Assembly (NCBI RefSeq): GCF_046250185.1
Contig: NZ_CP176469.1
Direction: 5' to 3' (one strand)
DNA from: Litorimonas sp046250185
GTDB lineage: Bacteria; Pseudomonadota; Alphaproteobacteria; Caulobacterales; Maricaulaceae
Length of the DNA stretch: 64,000 nt
Shown: one piece after another, positions 51,296 through 59,553 of the stretch
How positions within the stretch are numbered: position 1 is the stretch's first letter
Layout of the letters: every line of letters starts with the position of its first letter
Notes under the pieces: model-generated
Database searches by the model: none
Seen by the model: the letters and a program-made list of their open reading frames with translations, nothing else
What the model was told of the DNA's origin: nothing
Translations under genes and position numbers: made by a program

Positions 51296-52116
51296 CAGAT
51301 GATTTCCAAGAAGACCTGAAGTTTGCAGCTGCTGATGATGCGGCAGATGAGGGCGAAGGCCTGATCCTTGATATTGACGGCTATGAAGGCCCGCTGCATT
51401 TGTTGTTAGAGCTTGCGCGGAAACAAAAAGTTGATCTGGCGCGGCTGTCAATTCTTGACCTCGCTAACCAATTCATAGCTTTCATCAAAAACGCTCAGGA
51501 CTTGCGGATTGAGTTAGCGGCTGACTATCTCGTGATGGCTGCATGGCTGGCTTACCTGAAATCGCGTTTGATCTTGCCCCGCGATAGCGATGGTGAGTTG
51601 ATGCCCGAGGCCGAAGAATTAGCCGCACATTTGGCGTTCCGACTCGAGCGTTTAGAGGCAATGCGACGCGCCGTTGATGGGCTCTACCGCCTACCGCAGA
51701 CGGGGCAAGAGATATTTGCGCGCGGCGCGCCCGAAGGTCTTCGGTCCCGCACATCACCGATTTTTGAAGCGGAATTATTTGATTTGCTGAGCGCCTACGG
51801 CACGTCCCGGTCTCGTCAATCTATCCGCGCGCACAAACTGCCCAAGCCGCGCGTGATGAGCCTGGAAGATGCGCGCAATCGTTTGCGCCGCGCCCTTCTG
51901 CAAACAGGCATGGATATTTCAGATTGGACGGCGCTAGATGGTTTGCTGCCAGACGGAACTGAGATTGGCGCGGACGGTGTGCCGCAAGCCTCTGTGCGGG
52001 CAAGTTCGCTCCTCGCAGGGCTAGAGCTAGCCAAAGAGGGCGAAATTGAGCTGCGTCAGACGGGGGCTTATACGCCGATCTATCTGCGCGGGGCCAAAAA
52101 GGATGAGGGACCATAA
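51292..52116 (+). CDS. scpA: Segregation and condensation protein A
   Basis: The 274-residue kleisin bridges the SMC heads and recruits ScpB for chromosome condensation. It has the family start DGYEGPLHLLLELARKQKVDL, the helix DYLVMAAWLAYLKSRLILP, and a C-terminal winged helix. Start GTG at 51292 overlaps the nagZ stop (GTGA); an upstream TTG is less likely. The scpB ATG shares a base with its TAA. Confidence 0.96.
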   Translation: MTDDFQEDLKFAAADDAADEGEGLILDIDGYEGPLHLLLELARKQKVDLARLSILDLANQFIAFIKNAQDLRIELAADYLVMAAWLAYLKSRLILPRDSDGELMPEAEELAAHLAFRLERLEAMRRAVDGLYRLPQTGQEIFARGAPEGLRSRTSPIFEAELFDLLSAYGTSRSRQSIRAHKLPKPRVMSLEDARNRLRRALLQTGMDISDWTALDGLLPDGTEIGADGVPQASVRASSLLAGLELAKEGEIELRQTGAYTPIYLRGAKKDEGP

Positions 52117-52874
52117 TGTCAAATACGACTTCCAAACGCATTGATAAAGCCACGGCTGGTATAGAAGAGGGCGTTGTGAATATCGCCGACCGTTTGAAGC
52201 AAAAAGGCGATGGCGGCGATGTGGATCACGATTTGCGACACGTAGAAGCGCTCTTATTTGCTGCGGTCGAGCCGATTGATGTGCAGACCTTACGAGACCG
52301 TTTGCCAGAAACGGCTGACGTCGGATCACTGTTGGCACGGCTGCAGCGGGACTATGCGGGGCGAGGGGTCAACCTCGTTCGTGTGGCGGACAAATGGCGG
52401 TTCCAGACAGCGCCTGACCTCGAAGCGAACTTGATTGATATAAAAGAAACGCCGCGAAAGCTATCTAACGCCGCACTCGAAACGCTCGCGATTGTGGCTT
52501 ACCACCAACCTGTCACCCGTGCGGAAATCGAAGATGTGCGCGGTGTCGCGGTCAGCAAGGGCACGTTGGATGTTCTGATGGAACTGGGCTGGTTACGTTT
52601 GCGCGGACGTCGGCGTACTCCAGGTCGTCCCGTGACATATGGCACGACGGACGGTTTTTTGGCGCATTTTAATCTGGAGACGATTTCAGACCTACCAGGA
52701 CGCGAGGACTTAAAAGCCGCCGGCTTGCTCGATCCGCGCTTGCCCAAGGACTTTGAGATGCCAGAGCCAATGATGGCAGATGATCTGGATATGGATGAAG
52801 ACCCGCTGGAAGATGACGAAGATGGCCCCGACTTCTTCGAAGACTTCTTAAACGACGGTGAGGAAGACGCTTAA
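52116..52874 (+). CDS. scpB: Segregation and condensation protein B
   Basis: The 252-residue ScpB has two winged-helix domains (about 35-195). The conserved segments are EALLFAAVEPIDVQTLRDRL, KLSNAALETLAIVAYHQPVT and GRRRTPGRPVTYGTTDGFL. An acidic, disordered C-terminal tail follows (about 220-252). It dimerises and binds ScpA in the SMC complex. It is translationally coupled to scpA. Confidence 0.96.
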   Translation: MSNTTSKRIDKATAGIEEGVVNIADRLKQKGDGGDVDHDLRHVEALLFAAVEPIDVQTLRDRLPETADVGSLLARLQRDYAGRGVNLVRVADKWRFQTAPDLEANLIDIKETPRKLSNAALETLAIVAYHQPVTRAEIEDVRGVAVSKGTLDVLMELGWLRLRGRRRTPGRPVTYGTTDGFLAHFNLETISDLPGREDLKAAGLLDPRLPKDFEMPEPMMADDLDMDEDPLEDDEDGPDFFEDFLNDGEEDA

Positions 52875-52934
52875 TTGGCTTGAACCTGTGGCCAGTGCGG
52901 CTTATGTAGGCAAGATCGTATAAAGGATTTTGTT

Positions 52935-53165
52935 ATGGGCGGTATGCACCCTCTCGGTTGGTTACTCATTGGCGTTCTCGCGATCGTCGTCTTTGGCGGG
53001 CGTGGTCGTATTTCCAACATTATGGGCGATGTCGGCAAGGGTATTACGAGTTTTCGTAAAGGCCTCAAAGACGCGACGGATGACAGCGAAGCTGAAACCA
53101 AAGACCCCGCAGATGATGCGCTAGATGTTTCGCCCAAAAATAAGACAAAAGATAAAACCAAATAG
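52935..53165 (+). CDS. tatA: Twin-arginine translocase subunit TatA
   Basis: The 76-residue TatA has a short N-terminal transmembrane segment (about 6-20, PLGWLLIGVLAIVVFGGRGR), an amphipathic helix (about 22-42) and a charged tail. It forms the pore of the folded-protein Tat exporter. AAAGGA precedes the ATG. tatB and tatC follow at once, so the three form one unit. Confidence 0.95.
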   Translation: MGGMHPLGWLLIGVLAIVVFGGRGRISNIMGDVGKGITSFRKGLKDATDDSEAETKDPADDALDVSPKNKTKDKTK

Positions 53166-53203
53166 CGGTCTTTTTCACCCCTGACGGACATAGGACGTCG
53201 TAA

Positions 53204-53539
53204 ATGTTACCTTCCGTTGGCTTCGCAGAAATGGTCGTCTTGATGTTGCTGGCGATTATTGTCGTCGGCCCCAAGGACTTGCCAAAATTAATGCGCACTC
53301 TGGGGCAGTGGATGGGGAAAATCCGTGCCATGGGTCAGGAATTCAAAGACGCCTTTAATGATATGGACGCGGAGGGCGAAATCGCCGAGATGCGCCGCGA
53401 AATTCAAGAATTGAAAAAGCTCTCGCCTTTATCGGAAGATTTCGATGAAGACCTTGCCAATGAAATGCGTGGACTGGATAGTGATATTCGCGAGGCAACA
53501 GATATGTCATCCCCGCGAAAGCCAGATACTTCGTCATGA
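53204..53539 (+). CDS. tatB: Twin-arginine translocase subunit TatB
   Basis: A 111-residue protein with the TatB N-terminal hairpin: PSVGFAEMVVLMLLAIIVVG with the conserved Glu, then PKDLPKLMRTLGQWMGKIRA. A long amphipathic helix and an acidic tail follow. TatB pairs with TatC in signal-peptide recognition. Its end overlaps tatC by four bases. Confidence 0.95.
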   Translation: MLPSVGFAEMVVLMLLAIIVVGPKDLPKLMRTLGQWMGKIRAMGQEFKDAFNDMDAEGEIAEMRREIQELKKLSPLSEDFDEDLANEMRGLDSDIREATDMSSPRKPDTSS

Positions 53540-54357
53540 CAGAGATGCCGCGATTAGAATCTGACGAAGTTGAGGCGAGCAAAGCCCCGCTTATGGAGCA
53601 TTTGCTGGAACTGCGCTCGCGTTTGATCAAATGTGTGCTGGCAGTCATTTTGGGCTGCTTGATTTGTATCCCGTTCCTGGACGAAATTATTTCTCTGCTG
53701 ATGTGGCCGTTCCAAGTCGCGATTGAGCGCTATAATGCGGATATGGTCGCGGTGGGGCGTGATGCCATCGACCTAGAGTTAATCTCGACCTATCCGCTTG
53801 AGACCTTTTTTGTGAAGCTCAAGATCGCACTGTTTGGCGGGATTGTGTTGGGGTTTCCTGTGCTGAGCTACCAAGTCTACCGCTTTGTTGCGCCGGGGCT
53901 TTATAAGAATGAAAAGCGGGCGTTTTTACCCTATCTCCTTGTATCGCCATTGCTTTTTGTGGCGGGGGCATCGCTCGTATTCTTTTTTATCTTCCCGTTC
54001 GTGATGCAATTCGCACTCGGGCAGCAGATGATAACTGAGGACCAAAGCATCGAATTGCTGACGAAAATCGCGGACTATCTCAAACTTGCCACGACCTTGT
54101 TTCTGGCATTCGGCTTATCATTCCAACTGCCTGTCATTCTCAGTTTATTAGGGCGGGCAGGGATTATTCGCGCGGACACACTCAAGAAAGGTCGTAAATA
54201 TGCGCTCTTTGGTATTGCCGTCTTTGCGGCCTTCGTCACGCCGCCCGATCCGTTCTCGCAATTCATCCTAATCGCCGCGATTTACTTGCTATATGAAGTG
54301 TCGATCATCAGCGTTTCCGTTTTGCAAAAAGAGAAGCCCAAGCCCGAGGTCGCTTAA
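53536..54357 (+). CDS. tatC: Twin-arginine translocase subunit TatC
   Basis: The 273-residue receptor subunit has six transmembrane segments. The conserved N-terminus APLMEHLLELRSRLIKC precedes the first one. Also present are the FFVKLKIALFGGIVLGFPV segment with Phe/Lys and FGLSFQLPVILSLLGRAGI. It binds twin-arginine signal peptides together with TatB. serS, surE and pcm, which often come next in relatives, are not here. Confidence 0.97.
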   Translation: MTEMPRLESDEVEASKAPLMEHLLELRSRLIKCVLAVILGCLICIPFLDEIISLLMWPFQVAIERYNADMVAVGRDAIDLELISTYPLETFFVKLKIALFGGIVLGFPVLSYQVYRFVAPGLYKNEKRAFLPYLLVSPLLFVAGASLVFFFIFPFVMQFALGQQMITEDQSIELLTKIADYLKLATTLFLAFGLSFQLPVILSLLGRAGIIRADTLKKGRKYALFGIAVFAAFVTPPDPFSQFILIAAIYLLYEVSIISVSVLQKEKPKPEVA

Positions 54358-54446
54358 ATCTACCATGATAAATCGCCAGAGCTTTAGCGATTGATTAACC
54401 ACAAACCTTCACCATGGGGCAAAATTAATCATGGGAAGGGTTCGCC

Positions 54447-55343
54447 ATGCGTTCAGCCATTTTACTCTCTGCGACTATGCTTGTCGCCATCGCCGGATCA
54501 GCGTCAGCGCAAACTGCTGCAGATGATGACCGTTTCAAGCCGCGCGTCTACGGCAGCCTCGGCGTCACGCCAGCCTATCAAGGCGGCACGGTTGAGCTTT
54601 ATCAGCCAGAGTCTGAAACTGACACATCAACTGTCACGCGCGTCGTCGAGCCAGTGGAACCAAGCGTCACGACGCTCATTAACGCGCCCGTGACTTACAC
54701 AGAGACAGGCGTCGTCAAAGCGCAGCATTTCAAGCAAGGCGATTTGTCCGAGACAGAATACCAAGCGCTCCTCAATGAAGCTGACCGTGTTCGTGCATAT
54801 CAAGGCACGTCTGCGACAACAGCGTCTTCGACAATCTCGCCTGCTTACGAAATTCAACTTTATGAAACAGCTCCGACGACAACAACTGTAACCGAGCCTG
54901 TGCAGTCAGCTGCAATTTCAACAGCACATTCGGTGGCTAAAGGCGACACGCTTTATAATATTTCAAAGCGCTACGGCACAACGGTTGCGGCTTTGCAGGA
55001 CGCGAACGGTCTGTCTGGCACAGCGATCAGCTTGGGGCAGACCCTGACAATTCCTGGTAATGCTATTCCACAACAAAGTCTGAATACGACAATGGCGCAG
55101 CCTATTTTCGCCAGTGCGCCTGTGCAGCAGGGTTACGTAACGCGCCGCGTGGTGCAGCCTGTCTCAACATCGCCCAACAGTTCCGTTTATGCAGTGTTGA
55201 AAAAAGATACACTTTATTCAATCTCGCGCCGCACATGCGTGAGTGTTGGCGATTTGATCAGCACGAACAGCCTTTCAAATCCTAATGCTTTGACGCCTGG
55301 GCAACGTCTGACACTGCCATCGGGCCATTGCCTGACGAAGTAG
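54447..55343 (+). CDS. Secreted protein with two LysM domains
   Basis: The 298-residue exported protein has a signal peptide (MRSAILLSATMLVAIAGSASA, cut after residue 21), a Thr/Ser-rich low-complexity region (about 25-145) and two LysM peptidoglycan-binding motifs. The first is at about 165-210 (SVAKGDTLYNISKRYGTTVA). The second is at about 250-295 (AVLKKDTLYSISRRTCVSV). No peptidase M23 domain follows, so it is not the usual DipM-like endopeptidase; the protein ends right after the second LysM. It probably sits on the cell wall. An 89-base gap separates it from tatC. Confidence 0.9.
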   Translation: MRSAILLSATMLVAIAGSASAQTAADDDRFKPRVYGSLGVTPAYQGGTVELYQPESETDTSTVTRVVEPVEPSVTTLINAPVTYTETGVVKAQHFKQGDLSETEYQALLNEADRVRAYQGTSATTASSTISPAYEIQLYETAPTTTTVTEPVQSAAISTAHSVAKGDTLYNISKRYGTTVAALQDANGLSGTAISLGQTLTIPGNAIPQQSLNTTMAQPIFASAPVQQGYVTRRVVQPVSTSPNSSVYAVLKKDTLYSISRRTCVSVGDLISTNSLSNPNALTPGQRLTLPSGHCLTK

Positions 55344-55425
55344 TCTACGGAGAGTTCATTCCTGTGTAATCGTGCATTAGGCCATTGAATTATCATCGAA
55401 GCGCCCTATATACATCCCTAATTCA

Positions 55426-55449
55426 AGGCCGCTTTCGGGCGGCCTATTT
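55426..55449 (+). terminator. GC-rich hairpin between the LysM gene and yajC
   Basis: AGGCCGC (55426-55432) pairs perfectly with GCGGCCT (55439-55445) around a TTTCGG loop, followed by ATTTCC. It lies about 80 bases after the LysM gene stop and 27 bases before yajC. It probably separates the two transcription units. Confidence 0.5.
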
Positions 55450-55472
55450 CCTAGATAACGGAGCAGGGGATC

Positions 55473-55796
55473 ATGCCAAGTTCACTAATTATGCAAGCCG
55501 CACCAGCGGGTGGAGCCGCCAGCGCTTTGGGCGGTATTTTGCCGTTCGTTCTGATCGGTTTGATCTTTTATTTCCTGCTAATTCGTCCGCAAAATCAGCG
55601 CCTCAAAAAGCACCGTCAGCTGCTATCTGAAATCACACGCGGCGATACAATCGTCACCAATGGCGGCTTGATTGGCAAAGTCAAAAAAGTCGCTGACGAC
55701 GAATTGACGGTGACGTTTGGCGATAACGACATGAAAGTCGTGCGCACAATGATCGCGGATGTTCGCAATAAAACAGCGGCCAACGACACCAAATAG
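55473..55796 (+). CDS. yajC: Preprotein translocase accessory subunit YajC
   Basis: A 107-residue single-pass membrane protein with one transmembrane segment (about 19-42), the motif FYFLLIRPQNQRLKKHRQLL right after it, and a small cytosolic domain (GDTIVTNGGLIGKVKKV). It associates with SecDF. secD follows after 54 bases. Confidence 0.97.
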   Translation: MPSSLIMQAAPAGGAASALGGILPFVLIGLIFYFLLIRPQNQRLKKHRQLLSEITRGDTIVTNGGLIGKVKKVADDELTVTFGDNDMKVVRTMIADVRNKTAANDTK

Positions 55797-55850
55797 CCCC
55801 CATAAATCGCGGGCCAATTTGTCCGCAGTCACTCGCGGAAAACCTACGCC

Positions 55851-57461
55851 ATGCTTATTTTCTCTCGTTGGAAAGTCACCCTAATCCTCGGCACTGTCTT
55901 GCTAGGATTATTGTTCGCATTGCCAAACGCATTGCCGGCCAGTGTGCGGGATAACTTGCCAGCGCCGATGCAGCGTACCATCAACCTTGGCCTAGACTTA
56001 CAAGGCGGGGCGCACATGCTCCTCGAAGTCGATCTGTCGAGCGTATTGACGCAAGCACTTGAAAATGAACGACAAACTATCTTGGAAGAGTTCCGCGATG
56101 CGGGCCGTCTGCGGACGGAATTTGTGCGGATAGAGGATGATGCCGTTGTCGGTCGCGTTAGGGACGAAGCGGATATGGATCGCGCCATGACGCTGCTACG
56201 CTCCCTCGCTCGCCCGATTGACCCAACTAGCCTGTCGCAAGATAAGACGATTACGGTGGAGCAGGTCGGCGATAAAGGCTTTCAAGTCAACGTGACGGAC
56301 GCCAATATCGAATTCATCCGTAAGCGGACGATTGCGCAATCCATCAACGTCCTCCGTAAACGGATTGACCCGCAAGGCACAACAGAAATGACACTCGCGC
56401 CTGAAGGTGATGAGCGTATTTTGTTGCAAGTGCCAGGCGCCAAAGACATTGACGAAATTAAAGACCGCATCAATAAAACGGCCAATTTATCATTTAACAT
56501 GGTGCGCCAAGAAAGCACAAATGCAGCCGCCATGGCAGCCGCTAGCGAGGGCCGCTTGCCTCCGGGTGCAGCTTACTTTCCGTCAAAAGATGGTAGCCCG
56601 CTGATCGTTGATAAACGCACCAAGATCACTGGGGAATGTTTGAAATCCTCGTCTGAGGGGATTCACCCCACGGCTAACTATCCCATTGTGAATTTCAGCT
56701 TTAACGTCCGCTGTGCCAAAGAATTTGGTGATCTGACATCAAAGAATTTAGGCAAACGCTTTGCCGTTGTTCTGGATGGTGAGATTATTACGGCCCCCCG
56801 CATCAATGGCGCGATCACGGGCGGCTCGGGCTTTATCGAGGGTAGCTTCACAAATGAAAGCGCGCGCGAATTGGCGCTCCTGCTGAACGCGGGTGCATTG
56901 CCAGCGAAATTGATCATTGTTGAAGAGCGGACCGTGTCAGCGGAACTTGGGAACGACTCGATTACGGCAGGTAAAGTCGCGTCGATGATTGGCCTTATTG
57001 GTGTCGCGATCTTTATGTGGCTGTCCTACGGGTTACGGTTCGGCACGATTGCAAATTTAGCACTGGCGACGAACATTATTCTGATTGCCGGATCGCTAAC
57101 ACTGATGGGCGCGACGCTGACGCTGCCAGGGATTGCAGGTATCATTCTGACGATTGGTATGGCGGTGGACGCCAATGTTTTGATTTTTGAGCGTATTCGG
57201 GAGGAGACCTATCTTGGTCGTCCACCTGTCAACGCGATTGAAACAGGCTACCGTCGCTCGCTTGCGCCGATTTTAGATGCCAATATTACAACGCTGATCG
57301 CGGCGATTACGCTCTACTTTGTCGGCTCTGGCCCCATCAGAGGTTTTGCCGTGACGCTGGCCATTGGGATCGTCATGTCAGTATTTACAGCCGTAATCGT
57401 GGCGCGTCTGATGACTGCGACATGGCTTCGCGGGTCTCGCCCCAAAACGCTGCCGATTTAG
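55851..57461 (+). CDS. secD: Protein translocase subunit SecD
   Basis: The 536-residue RND-type subunit uses proton motive force to complete protein export. It has one N-terminal transmembrane segment, the periplasmic P1 domain starting NLGLDLQGGAHMLLEVDLSS, and five C-terminal membrane segments with GIAGIILTIGMAVDANVLIF (the conserved Asp of the proton path) and FERIREE. It is followed 16 bases later by secF. Confidence 0.98.
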   Translation: MLIFSRWKVTLILGTVLLGLLFALPNALPASVRDNLPAPMQRTINLGLDLQGGAHMLLEVDLSSVLTQALENERQTILEEFRDAGRLRTEFVRIEDDAVVGRVRDEADMDRAMTLLRSLARPIDPTSLSQDKTITVEQVGDKGFQVNVTDANIEFIRKRTIAQSINVLRKRIDPQGTTEMTLAPEGDERILLQVPGAKDIDEIKDRINKTANLSFNMVRQESTNAAAMAAASEGRLPPGAAYFPSKDGSPLIVDKRTKITGECLKSSSEGIHPTANYPIVNFSFNVRCAKEFGDLTSKNLGKRFAVVLDGEIITAPRINGAITGGSGFIEGSFTNESARELALLLNAGALPAKLIIVEERTVSAELGNDSITAGKVASMIGLIGVAIFMWLSYGLRFGTIANLALATNIILIAGSLTLMGATLTLPGIAGIILTIGMAVDANVLIFERIREETYLGRPPVNAIETGYRRSLAPILDANITTLIAAITLYFVGSGPIRGFAVTLAIGIVMSVFTAVIVARLMTATWLRGSRPKTLPI

Positions 57462-57476
57462 GATTAGGATAGACCC

Positions 57477-58454
57477 ATGAAAGATATTTCACTCGTTCGG
57501 TTCCTGCCCAAAGAACCTAAAGTCCCGTTTATTAATCTGCGCATGTTTGCGGCGGCTTTGTCCGTTTTAGCGATACTTGCGTCGATCTATCTCTTCTCAA
57601 CGCGCGGCCTGAATTACGGGATCGACTTTACAGGCGGCACGGTAATCGAGCTTGATTTCGGTGAGGAGCCTCGTCCAGATGATATTCGTTCTACGCTCGC
57701 AGATCTCGGCTATGCAGGCGGCACTGTGCAAAACATCGCGCCCCCCAAGTCTGAGAATAAAAGCTATGATTTCGTCCGTGTCGGCATCCCGCTGCAGCCA
57801 GAAACTGGCGACGCAGGGGCAACTGCGCAACAAGACGCGCTCAAAGCCGTCGAAGCAGGTCTTGCCGAACAAGTCGGGCCTTACAAGATTTACTCCCAAG
57901 ATGTGGTTGGTTCTAAAGTGTCTGGTGAATTGCGGACGAAGGGGGCATTGGCCGTCGGGCTGGCGCTACTCGCCGTGCTGGCATATATCTGGTTCCGCTT
58001 TGAATGGCAGTTCGGCTTGGGTGCCGTTATGGCTCTATTCCATGACGTGATTTTGACGATCGGTGTGTTTAGCCTGACGCAAATTGAGTTTAACCTCTCC
58101 ATCATCGCGGCCATCCTGACCATTGTGGGGTACTCGCTTAACGATACAGTGATTGTGTATGATCGAATCCGTGAAAATTTACGGAAGTTCAAGAAAATGC
58201 CTTTGCCCGAAGTCCTCAACCTGTCGATCAATGATACGCTATCAAGGACGATTTTGACGTCTATGACAACTTTGCTGGCGCTAGTTTCGCTCTATATTTT
58301 GGGTGGCTCAGGTTTGCGCGGCTTCTCATTCGCGATGATTTGGGGTGTGTTTGTCGGGACGTACTCCTCGATTTTCGTCGCATCGCCACTCCTGATGCTG
58401 CTGAAACTCAAGCGCGGTGTGAACACGGGCAATGCGGAAGCGGCCGAAGCCTAG
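57477..58454 (+). CDS. secF: Protein translocase subunit SecF
   Basis: The 325-residue partner of SecD starts with a membrane segment, then GLNYGIDFTGGTVIELDFGE. Five C-terminal transmembrane helices contain AAILTIVGYSLNDTVIVYDR and IRENL. Its stop overlaps the convergent sodX stop by four bases. The likely intrinsic terminator lies about 180 bases further on, inside sodX. Confidence 0.98.
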   Translation: MKDISLVRFLPKEPKVPFINLRMFAAALSVLAILASIYLFSTRGLNYGIDFTGGTVIELDFGEEPRPDDIRSTLADLGYAGGTVQNIAPPKSENKSYDFVRVGIPLQPETGDAGATAQQDALKAVEAGLAEQVGPYKIYSQDVVGSKVSGELRTKGALAVGLALLAVLAYIWFRFEWQFGLGAVMALFHDVILTIGVFSLTQIEFNLSIIAAILTIVGYSLNDTVIVYDRIRENLRKFKKMPLPEVLNLSINDTLSRTILTSMTTLLALVSLYILGGSGLRGFSFAMIWGVFVGTYSSIFVASPLLMLLKLKRGVNTGNAEAAEA

Positions 58455-58732
58455 ATGCGCCTGACGCCTTTGGGTGTAATCGCGAGCCACGCGACGCGCT
58501 TGACTTGCGCAGCAGAGACTTGCCCAGATGACCCTTCGGAGTTATCGCTTACGTAGCTGATAAGATCGCCTTCAAGACGGGTGGCACGTTTGACGATTAA
58601 ACCGTGCCGCTCATGTTCAATCACATAAATAAGCCCCGCTCGGATAAAGCGAGGCTTTTTTGTTAGGACATAATCACCCGGCATCAAAGTCGGCACCATG
58701 GAGGTGCCTTTCACTTTGATCAGGCGAAACAT
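58451..58732 (-). CDS. sodX: Nickel superoxide dismutase maturation protease SodX
   Basis: A small S26-type signal-peptidase-like protease of 93 residues. The catalytic serine is in the GTSMVPTL motif (Ser11), followed by PGDYVL. The catalytic lysine is in LIVKRATRL (Lys48). It lacks a transmembrane segment. SodX-type proteases remove the SodN leader to expose the N-terminal His needed for nickel binding. It begins three bases after sodN ends, so the two are co-transcribed. The pairing with sodN makes the assignment firm. Confidence 0.9.
   Translation of the reverse strand: MFRLIKVKGTSMVPTLMPGDYVLTKKPRFIRAGLIYVIEHERHGLIVKRATRLEGDLISYVSDNSEGSSGQVSAAQVKRVAWLAITPKGVRRI
58631..58661 (+). terminator. 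Forward-strand terminator of secDF, located inside sodX
   Basis: AAGCCCCGCT (58631-58640) pairs with AGCGAGGCTT (58648-58657), nine of ten pairs, with a seven-base loop and a six-T tract (58656-58661). On the forward strand this is a classic terminator. It falls within the sodX coding sequence of the other strand, so the secDF transcript would run antisense over the sodX 3' half. Confidence 0.7.
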
Positions 58733-58735
58733 GCG

Positions 58736-59227
58736 CTAAAGCGCAGGTTCGACGACTTCAACATTTGGGGCGTAAGGCGTCGTGACTTTCTTTGTCTTCA
58801 CACCCTTCATGTCCCAGAACATTTCTGCAAAATCATTACATAGCGCGACAAGCTTTTCGCCGTCTTCGCGGTGCAGGTCTTGCTTACAGGCGGAACCTGC
58901 GAGCATGATTTTATGTGCGAGTTCGTGGGCGCCGGGATGCTTTTTCAAATGATCGCCCTTCATGAAGTCACCCCAGATGATCCGGGTCTGATGCTTCACG
59001 TTTTCAGCCATTTCTTCTTTCTTGGCTGTATTGCGCGCGACCTGCATGGCAAAGGCTGTGTCGGACAAATCTTTGTCTTTCAGGCTTAGCAGAATATCGA
59101 TCTGACGCAGAGTTGAAACGGCATAATACGTTACGATGCGCGCGTCATAAATGCCGCATGGAATGTCGCAATGTGCAGACGCACTGTCGATGTGAGAGTC
59201 AAAATTCGAGAGAATTGAGTGTAGCAT
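58736..59227 (-). CDS. sodN: Nickel-containing superoxide dismutase SodN
   Basis: The 163-residue precursor carries an 18-residue leader (MLHSILSNFDSHIDSASA). It is followed by the nickel-binding hook HCDIPCGIYD: His19, Cys20 and Cys24 of the precursor are ligands 1, 2 and 6 of the mature enzyme. The rest is the four-helix bundle with NVKHQTRIIWGDFMKGDHL and KIMLAGSACKQDL, ending FAEMFWDMKG plus a 25-residue tail beyond the usual end. Mature SodN forms hexamers that dismutate superoxide. Its ATG lies 11 bases after the small membrane protein gene, in the same operon. Confidence 0.95.
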   Translation of the reverse strand: MLHSILSNFDSHIDSASAHCDIPCGIYDARIVTYYAVSTLRQIDILLSLKDKDLSDTAFAMQVARNTAKKEEMAENVKHQTRIIWGDFMKGDHLKKHPGAHELAHKIMLAGSACKQDLHREDGEKLVALCNDFAEMFWDMKGVKTKKVTTPYAPNVEVVEPAL

Positions 59228-59238
59228 TGAGGTAACTC

Positions 59239-59442
59239 CTATGCTTTTTTACGAAAAAGAAAGACAGCGACTGATCCGACAGCGATAATGCCAGCGATTG
59301 AGAGCAGACCGTGAACTGGGCTGGACATCCAATGCGCGAGGTGCGCAAAAAAGCCGTCTGTATGTGCGCTACCATGCGCGAAGGCTGGCGTGGCGGCGCC
59401 AAAGGCGATGATCGCCGCAGCTGAAGTAATACGTTTTTTCAT
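59239..59442 (-). CDS. Small His-rich membrane protein, HupE/UreJ-like fragment
   Basis: A 67-residue protein with a signal peptide (MKKRITSAAAIIAFGAATPAFA, cut about residue 22), a His-rich stretch with five histidines in about 20 residues (HGSAHTDGFFAHLAHW then PVHG) and one C-terminal transmembrane segment (LLSIAGIIAVGSVAVFLF) ending RKKA. The His pattern resembles the N-terminus of HupE/UreJ nickel permeases, but the other membrane helices are absent. It leads the operon with sodN and sodX. A role in nickel capture in the envelope is inferred from context only. Confidence 0.7.
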   Translation of the reverse strand: MKKRITSAAAIIAFGAATPAFAHGSAHTDGFFAHLAHWMSSPVHGLLSIAGIIAVGSVAVFLFRKKA

Positions 59443-59500
59443 GGGAAGTCCTCTCTAGGGTGGTTATTCAATATCTTTCGGCTTAATCATTGAACCGAAT

Positions 59501-59515
59501 ACGTGCAAGGCACGT
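59501..59515. promoter_or_regulatory. Palindrome upstream of the nickel SOD operon, possible operator
   Basis: ACGTGC-AAG-GCACGT is a perfect six-base-pair dyad with a three-base centre. It lies about 60 bases upstream of the reverse-strand SOD operon start and 40 bases before the forward phytoene-synthase-like gene. A dimeric metal or redox regulator could bind here. TATATATA-like sequence follows at 59521-59528. Confidence 0.35.
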
Positions 59516-59553
59516 CACATTATATATACGTAGAAAGCGCCGTTTCGTTCAAA

